Assembly (NCBI RefSeq): GCF_017115045.1
Contig: NZ_JABXKK010000119.1
Location: 1-64,000, forward strand
Direction: 5' to 3'
Source of the DNA: Nostoc sp. NMS8
Lineage (GTDB): Bacteria; Cyanobacteriota; Cyanobacteriia; Cyanobacteriales; Nostocaceae
DNA: 64,000 nucleotides
The position numbers and the translations under genes are program-made. The notes beneath the pieces were generated by a model. It searched no databases and was not told the origin of the DNA. It was given only the letters and a program-made list of their open reading frames with translations. The stretch's first letter is position 1. Each line of letters opens with the position of its first letter. Positions 58,894 to 64,000 of this stretch are shown piece by piece.

Positions 58894-60843
58894 ATGGCTA
58901 ATTCAATTGTTTCAACAAAACGGCTCGGCAACCAGTTAATCCAGTGGTTGCTTGAAGAAGACCGACGACGAGAGAAGGAAGGGCCTTACCGCAAAGAAGA
59001 ACCACATCGCCAGCATTCTTGGTGGCAGGTAATGTGCTTGACTGGTGTAGATTATTTCTCGACCCTTGGTTATCAACCTGGGATTGCAGCACTGGCGGCT
59101 GGCGCTCTTTCTCCTATAGCTACCCTAATTCTGGTTTTGCTGACGCTCTTTGGAGCATTGCCAATCTATCGGCGCATTGCTGCTGAAAGCCCTCATGGTG
59201 AAGGGTCGATCGCTATGTTAGAGCGTTTGCTCCCCTGGTGGCAAGGCAAATTACTGGTGCTGTGTTTACTTGGCTTTGTAGCAACTGACTTTATTATTAC
59301 CATTACTTTGTCGGCTGCAGATGCTACTGCCCATATCATCGAAAATCCGCTGACACCAATTTGGTTTCACAGTCAGACGATCGCAGTTACTCTGGTATTA
59401 GTTGCATTACTAGGTGCAGTTTTCTTGAGAGGTTTCCGAGAAGCCATTGGGATTGCAGTAGTTTTGGTGGCAGTTTATCTGCTGTTAAATTTGATTGTTG
59501 TTAGCGTCGGTCTGTATCAGATTTTAGCTCACCCAGAAGCGATCGCAAATTGGCAAACTGCACTTTTTGCACACCATTCCAACCCTTTAATATTAATTGG
59601 TATCTCTCTGCTTATATTCCCCAAACTAGCACTGGGATTGTCAGGTTTTGAGACTGGTGTTACCGTTATGCCTCTGGTAAAAGGCAGCAATAACAGCACT
59701 CCGCAGCATCCCAAAGGGCGAATTCGGAATACACGCAAGCTGCTTACCACTGCTGCTTTGATTATGAGCTTCTTTTTGCTCACCACCAGCTTTATAACTA
59801 CTTTACTGATTCCAACCGCAGAGTTTGCATCTGGAGGCAAAGCCAACGGACGGGCCCTTGCTTATTTAGCACATCTTCATTTAGGCAATGCCTTTGGCAC
59901 TATTTACGATTTAAGTACTATTTCTATTTTGTGGTTTGCCGGTGCGTCTGCAATGGCAGGGCTGTTGAATATTGTGCCTCGCTACCTACCACGCTATGGT
60001 ATGGCTCCCAATTGGGCACGAGCAACGCGACCTTTGGTGTTAGTCTACACAGCGATCGCTTTTGTTGTCACAATTATCTTTAAAGCAAGTGTAGAAGCCC
60101 AAGGTGGAGCTTACGCAACTGGTGTACTTGTGTTAATCACCTCAGCCGCCTTTGCCGTCACCCTATCAGCTCACCGTCATAGACAGAAGCGGGCCAAACT
60201 CGTTTTTGGAATCATTACACTGTTATTTTTATATACCACCATTGTCAATATTATCGAAAGACCAGAAGGGATTAGGATCGCTGGGTTTTTCATCGGTGCG
60301 ATCATTTTTACCTCGCTGGTTTCTCGTGTTTGGCGTTCAACGGAACTGCGAGCAGAACGAATTGAAGTTGACGAACTTGCTGCCCAATTCCTTGCTGAAG
60401 AGAGTCAGGGGGCAATAAGGTTAATTGCAAACCGATTGAATACAGGCGATGTACTTGAGTATTTTATGAAAGAGAAAGAGGTGCGCGACGACAACCATAT
60501 TCCACCTGACGATCCAATTCTGTTTCTAGAGGTTCATGTATCAGATGCTTCGGAATTTGCGGATGTGATTGTAGTCAAAGGAGTGCAAGTTGGTGATTAT
60601 CGCATTCTCCGGGCTGAAAGTGCAGCAGTACCAAATGCGATCGCAGCTTTACTACTCTATATTCGTGACCAAACAGGTAAGATTCCCCATGCTTATTTCG
60701 GTTGGGTTGAGGGAAATCCCATACAATACTTACTGCGTTTTATCTTGTTTGGCGAAGGTGACATTGCTGTAGTTACCCGTGAAGTACTGCGGCGGGCTGA
60801 AAAGAATCCCGAAATGCGACCTGGTATTCATGTTGGGGGTTGA
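58894..60843 (+). CDS. APC-superfamily permease with cytoplasmic C-terminal domain
   Basis: A 649-residue transporter with about 12 membrane helices (ATG start after a TTG). The first helix motif TGVDYFSTLGYQPGIAALAAG and PKLALGLSGFETGV are typical of amino-acid/polyamine/organocation permeases. The 150-residue C-terminal cytoplasmic domain after the last helix (about 500-649, EVDELAAQFLAEESQ...) is larger than in simple amino-acid permeases; KimA/KUP-type potassium importers have comparable designs. The substrate is therefore either an amino acid or potassium; sequence alone does not decide. Confidence 0.85.
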   Translation: MANSIVSTKRLGNQLIQWLLEEDRRREKEGPYRKEEPHRQHSWWQVMCLTGVDYFSTLGYQPGIAALAAGALSPIATLILVLLTLFGALPIYRRIAAESPHGEGSIAMLERLLPWWQGKLLVLCLLGFVATDFIITITLSAADATAHIIENPLTPIWFHSQTIAVTLVLVALLGAVFLRGFREAIGIAVVLVAVYLLLNLIVVSVGLYQILAHPEAIANWQTALFAHHSNPLILIGISLLIFPKLALGLSGFETGVTVMPLVKGSNNSTPQHPKGRIRNTRKLLTTAALIMSFFLLTTSFITTLLIPTAEFASGGKANGRALAYLAHLHLGNAFGTIYDLSTISILWFAGASAMAGLLNIVPRYLPRYGMAPNWARATRPLVLVYTAIAFVVTIIFKASVEAQGGAYATGVLVLITSAAFAVTLSAHRHRQKRAKLVFGIITLLFLYTTIVNIIERPEGIRIAGFFIGAIIFTSLVSRVWRSTELRAERIEVDELAAQFLAEESQGAIRLIANRLNTGDVLEYFMKEKEVRDDNHIPPDDPILFLEVHVSDASEFADVIVVKGVQVGDYRILRAESAAVPNAIAALLLYIRDQTGKIPHAYFGWVEGNPIQYLLRFILFGEGDIAVVTREVLRRAEKNPEMRPGIHVGG

Positions 60844-61083
60844 TTGAGGAGTAATGAGTGCTGAGTGCTGATTTAAGAGTGCTGAGTACGATTATTACTT
60901 TTTTTACTCTAAGCCGAGTTATTCAGCGCGGGCTAAAACTTAGCTATCCGCTAACAGCACTATTTCGGTGATAGAAGTAGCGATCGCTATTTTTGGCTCA
61001 AATTTGAAGAAATTGCCCTAAAATTTATGTAAGTATGAGCCGCCGAATCTTAGATTAACTCTAAATTTATTTAACTTTATAGA
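60844..61083. other. Intergenic region with dispersed repeat copy B
   Basis: 240 bases without a gene. It holds GAGTGCTGAGT-type tandem repeats at about 60850-60890 and the inverted copy of the 8559-8603 repeat at 60924-60961. Confidence 0.5.
60924..60961 (-). repeat. Dispersed repeat, copy B
   Basis: Reverse complement of the repeat at 8559-8603: AGTGCTGTTAGCGGATAGC then TAAGTTTTAGCCCGCGCTG. Copy A has a 7-base GGATAGC duplication not present here. Confidence 0.75.
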
Positions 61084-64000
61084 ATGCCAGACGCGGAAAA
61101 GTCCCAGAACCAGCTGGCTAATGACAAGCTGCTGCATCGGCAAGTTAGTAAAAAAGCCAATTATTCACTAGTCGCCAATGGAGAAGAGGGAGTGCTGCTT
61201 CAGTTGGCTGATGGCACTATCCAGGCTTGTAATGTCGCTGGCGATCGCATTTTGGGACTAACCACACAACAGCTTGTGGGACAAAATTTGCTCGATCCCA
61301 AGTGGCAATTTATTCATGAAGATGGCACTCCTTTACTCAGTGAAACTCACCCTATAAGTGTTACCAAAAATACAGGTAAACCTTGTTTAAATGTGGTGTG
61401 TGGCTTTTATCAGCCAAATGGTGAACTAGTCTGGCTATTGTTTTCCTCCCAACCTCTGTTTCAAGCAGAAGGAAGCAATCTCTATGCGATCGTCACGACT
61501 TTTTCGGATATTACGGAATCTAAGGACGCCCAGCTTGAGGAGAATGGTAACTGTAAACTAGATACTCAAGGAGTTAATACAGATGAATTTCAAACACTTT
61601 GGGATAGTCACCGTCTGTTTCAACAAATTGCTGGCACTCTTCCAGGGATACTCTATATTTATGACTTAATTGAGCAGCGAAATTATTACGTTAATTACGA
61701 AATTGCTCAAAGCTGGGGCTATACACCAGCTGAAATCCAGGCAATGGGAAAGGATTTTACCCAGCTTCTACACCCTGAAGATTTGGCGCGACTCCCTAGC
61801 TACCTTGAAAAATTTAATTCTGTTCGTCAAGGTGAAGTCCTCAGCTTTGAATACCGGATTCGACACGCTAATGGAGAATGGCGCTGGTTTTGTAGCCATG
61901 ACACTGTACACACCATAAATGCTGATGGATTGCCGCAATATATTTTGGGGATCGCTTTTGATATTACAGAGCGACGATATATAGAAATTTCCCTACGACA
62001 AAGTAATGAAAGGTTTGAGTTAGCAGCTGCGGCGGTTAATTGCCTAATCTATGACTGGGAGATTGGCAGAAATACTGTGGAAAGAACTCAGGGTCTAACC
62101 CAGGTTTTTGGCTACACACAACAAGAAACTGAACCAACCTTTGAGTGGTGGCAACAACGTATCCACCCCGATGACCAACAAAAAGTTAATGACCAGTTCA
62201 TGGCTAGTATGGCCAATGGAAACCGTTATAGGATTGAGTATCGAGTGCGTCACCAGGATGGCCGCTATTTGTGGGTGCAAGACCACGGGTTTGCAGTCCG
62301 GGATGCAAATGGTCAGGTAGTTAGGGTAGTTGGTGCTACTACTGATATTACCGAACAGCAAGCGGCGCTACAGGAACGCCAGCAAATTGAAACAAATCTG
62401 CGTGAGAGTGAAGAACGGATTCGGTTGGCTACTAATGCTGCCGAACTGGGTATGTGGTTTTGGAATATCGCAACCAACGAGGTAATTTGGACAGAGAAAT
62501 GTCGGCAGCTGTTTGGAATTTCCTTAGAAGCCGAAATCAGTTTTGAGATTTTCCTCAACTGTGTACATCCAGAAGACCGCCAATGCATTCATGAAGCGAT
62601 CGCCTGCTGTATTGAAGAAAAGGTTGACTGTGACATAGAATACCGCATCCTTTGGTCTGATGGTAGCATTCATTGGATTGCTGCTAAAGGTCGCATTTTT
62701 TATGATGCCGAGGGTATGGCAGTACGGATGATGGGTACTACCCAAGATATTACCCAGCGAAAACAAGTAGAAAATGATTTGCGCCAGCGCGAAACTCAAT
62801 TAAGGCGGTTAGTTGATTCCAATATTATTGGTATTATGTTCGCCACTCCCGATCGCATTACTGAGGCGAACGAGGCTTTTTTAGAAATGGTGGGTTATAC
62901 GCGAGCGGAACTATTAGCGGGTAAAATACGCAGACAAAACATTACCCCACCAGAATATCACGCTCTCGATCGGCAAGGACTAGAGCAACTTTTAACGGTT
63001 GGGATATGTACTCCCTTTGAAAAAGAATACATCCGCAAAGATGGTTCTCGCATTCCCATACTAATCGGTGGTGCTTTGGTAGAGCAAGATCCGGCATCTT
63101 GGATCTGTTTTATTTTTGACTTAACTCCCAGGAAGCAATTAGAAAAGGCACTCAGACAACAAGCAGAGGAACTCAAACAGGCAAACCGGAATAAAGATGA
63201 TTTTCTCGCCATTCTCTCCCATGAATTGCGATCGCCCCTCAACCCGATTTTAGGGTGGTCATCACTACTCAAAAGCCGCAAATTTGATGAAGTGACTACA
63301 AATCGTGCTTTAGAAACCATCGAAAGAAATGCTCAATTGCAGATTCAATTAATTGATGAGTTGCTAGATGTATCTCGAATTATTCGCGGTAAGTTGAACC
63401 TGACTTTTGCCACTGTTAACTTAGTAGCTGTAATTGATGCTGCATTGGAGACAGTCAGGTTAATTGCCGAAACCAAATCTATCCAGATTAAAGTACAGGT
63501 TGATCCCAATGTTGGTAAAGTGTTAGGCGATTATAATCGTTTACAGCAAGTTGTGGGGAATTTACTCTCAAACGCAGTCAAGTTTACTCCCTCTCGTGGT
63601 TCAGTGGAAGTTAGCCTATCATTGAGTCGTGAATTTTCTTCCGACTCAGCAATAATTCAAGTTAAAGACACAGGTCAAGGTATTTCCCCTGAATTCCTAC
63701 CCCACGTATTTGAATATTTTCGTCAAGCTGATAGCAGCACAACCAGGAAATTTGGGGGACTGGGATTGGGATTGGCCATAGTTTATCACTTAGTAGAGTT
63801 GCATGGTGGTACCGCAACAGCAGCTAGTCCAGGAATTGGACAGGGAGCAGTTTTTACTATTAGACTGCCCGTGATGAAGGAAAGTGAGGGAGTAGGGACA
63901 GGGGAAGTAAGGCAAAAATCTAACTTGTCAGTTCTCAGCGGACTACGAATTTTGATTGTCGATGATGATGTTGACACACGAGAGTTTCTGCACTTCTTGC
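61084..64000 (+). CDS. Multi-PAS hybrid sensor histidine kinase (3' end beyond window)
   Basis: At least 972 residues, cut by the window edge. Five PAS/PAC units are visible (ending at SDITESKDA, FDITERRYI, TTDITEQQA, TQDITQRKQ and FDLTPRKQL), then HisKA (DDFLAILSHELRSPLNPILG), HATPase (N box LLSNAVKFTPSRG, GLGLGLAIVYH) and the start of a receiver domain (ILIVDDDVDTREFLHFL). No bilin-binding motif or membrane segment is seen. It may sense redox, oxygen or small ligands through its PAS units; which is unknown. ATG start at 61084 is preceded by a promoter-like AT-rich stretch. Confidence 0.92.
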   Translation, partial: MPDAEKSQNQLANDKLLHRQVSKKANYSLVANGEEGVLLQLADGTIQACNVAGDRILGLTTQQLVGQNLLDPKWQFIHEDGTPLLSETHPISVTKNTGKPCLNVVCGFYQPNGELVWLLFSSQPLFQAEGSNLYAIVTTFSDITESKDAQLEENGNCKLDTQGVNTDEFQTLWDSHRLFQQIAGTLPGILYIYDLIEQRNYYVNYEIAQSWGYTPAEIQAMGKDFTQLLHPEDLARLPSYLEKFNSVRQGEVLSFEYRIRHANGEWRWFCSHDTVHTINADGLPQYILGIAFDITERRYIEISLRQSNERFELAAAAVNCLIYDWEIGRNTVERTQGLTQVFGYTQQETEPTFEWWQQRIHPDDQQKVNDQFMASMANGNRYRIEYRVRHQDGRYLWVQDHGFAVRDANGQVVRVVGATTDITEQQAALQERQQIETNLRESEERIRLATNAAELGMWFWNIATNEVIWTEKCRQLFGISLEAEISFEIFLNCVHPEDRQCIHEAIACCIEEKVDCDIEYRILWSDGSIHWIAAKGRIFYDAEGMAVRMMGTTQDITQRKQVENDLRQRETQLRRLVDSNIIGIMFATPDRITEANEAFLEMVGYTRAELLAGKIRRQNITPPEYHALDRQGLEQLLTVGICTPFEKEYIRKDGSRIPILIGGALVEQDPASWICFIFDLTPRKQLEKALRQQAEELKQANRNKDDFLAILSHELRSPLNPILGWSSLLKSRKFDEVTTNRALETIERNAQLQIQLIDELLDVSRIIRGKLNLTFATVNLVAVIDAALETVRLIAETKSIQIKVQVDPNVGKVLGDYNRLQQVVGNLLSNAVKFTPSRGSVEVSLSLSREFSSDSAIIQVKDTGQGISPEFLPHVFEYFRQADSSTTRKFGGLGLGLAIVYHLVELHGGTATAASPGIGQGAVFTIRLPVMKESEGVGTGEVRQKSNLSVLSGLRILIVDDDVDTREFLHFL

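Noticed and set aside
1..64000. CRISPR arrays, tRNA/rRNA genes, intact insertion sequences
   Set aside because: No regular repeat-spacer arrays, cloverleaf-like sequences or transposase genes were recognised; the tandem repeats lack spacers.

Overview
The window is chromosomal DNA of a filamentous, heterocyst-type cyanobacterium, most likely Nostoc or a close relative. The evidence is the very frequent HIP1 palindrome (GCGATCGC), the many short tandem heptamer repeats (GGGAGCA/CCCAATC types), a ycf3 gene for photosystem I assembly, a phytochrome/response-regulator cluster and many cyanobacterial DUF families. No rRNA, tRNA, CRISPR array, intact insertion sequence or prophage was recognised.

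Layout. 0.2-1.7 kb: xseB-xseA (exonuclease VII). 1.9-2.2 kb: a decayed VapBC-like toxin-antitoxin pair. 2.2-6.0 kb: a VWA / PP2C / kinase-TPR triad of the TerY-P type. 6.5-10.8 kb: recA with a LexA-like box, a thioredoxin-like protein, hrcA and a rhodanese. 10.9-12.6 kb: a DUF3352 protein closed by a strong terminator. 12.8-19.4 kb: a compact five-gene operon encoding an accessory Hsp70 machine (Hsp70, zinc-ribbon/LysM membrane protein, helical-repeat protein, J-like protein, GrpE-like protein). 19.5-21.8 kb: a secreted protein, cysE and an FMN-binding PPOX-family protein. 22.0-26.9 kb: phytochrome histidine kinase, Rcp-type regulator and a receiver-GAF-kinase. Both kinases carry an in-frame insertion of about 50 codons derived from the dispersed palindromic repeat. 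27-35.7 kb: truB, a fused amino-acid ABC protein, a methyltransferase, cheR, an HD hydrolase, DUF2993 and DUF2231. 35.8-40.6 kb: TauD-like dioxygenase, CmcJ/NvfI-like oxidoreductase, ArsR regulator, and an ABC ATPase plus binding protein with no permease. 41.5-50.9 kb: mostly single genes (DUF2809, DUF167, GST, SRAP, ycf3, gatC, moaD-like, acyltransferase, GNAT, a second sulfonate-type binding protein, CadD, an MFS pump). 51.1-54.8 kb: two glycosyltransferases. 54.9-58.0 kb: a 165-bp MITE next to a three-gene cassette. 58.2-64 kb: a zinc-ribbon membrane protein, an APC-type permease and a multi-PAS hybrid histidine kinase cut by the window end.

The most unusual locus is the cassette at 55.07-57.99 kb. 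Its first gene fuses an HsdR-N-like PD-(D/E)xK nuclease domain to a ParA ATPase. The second encodes a ParB/Srx-fold protein lacking the usual GERR motif. The third encodes a tail-anchored protein whose N-terminal winged helix closely matches Z-nucleic-acid-binding Z-alpha domains (K31, N35, Y39, W54). I know of no described system with this composition; a membrane-tethered DNA-sensing, segregation or defence module is inference.

Gene starts were moved to the most plausible start codon where the longest open frame begins at an unlikely TTG or GTG. Identifications come from recognising family motifs by eye; no database search was run.
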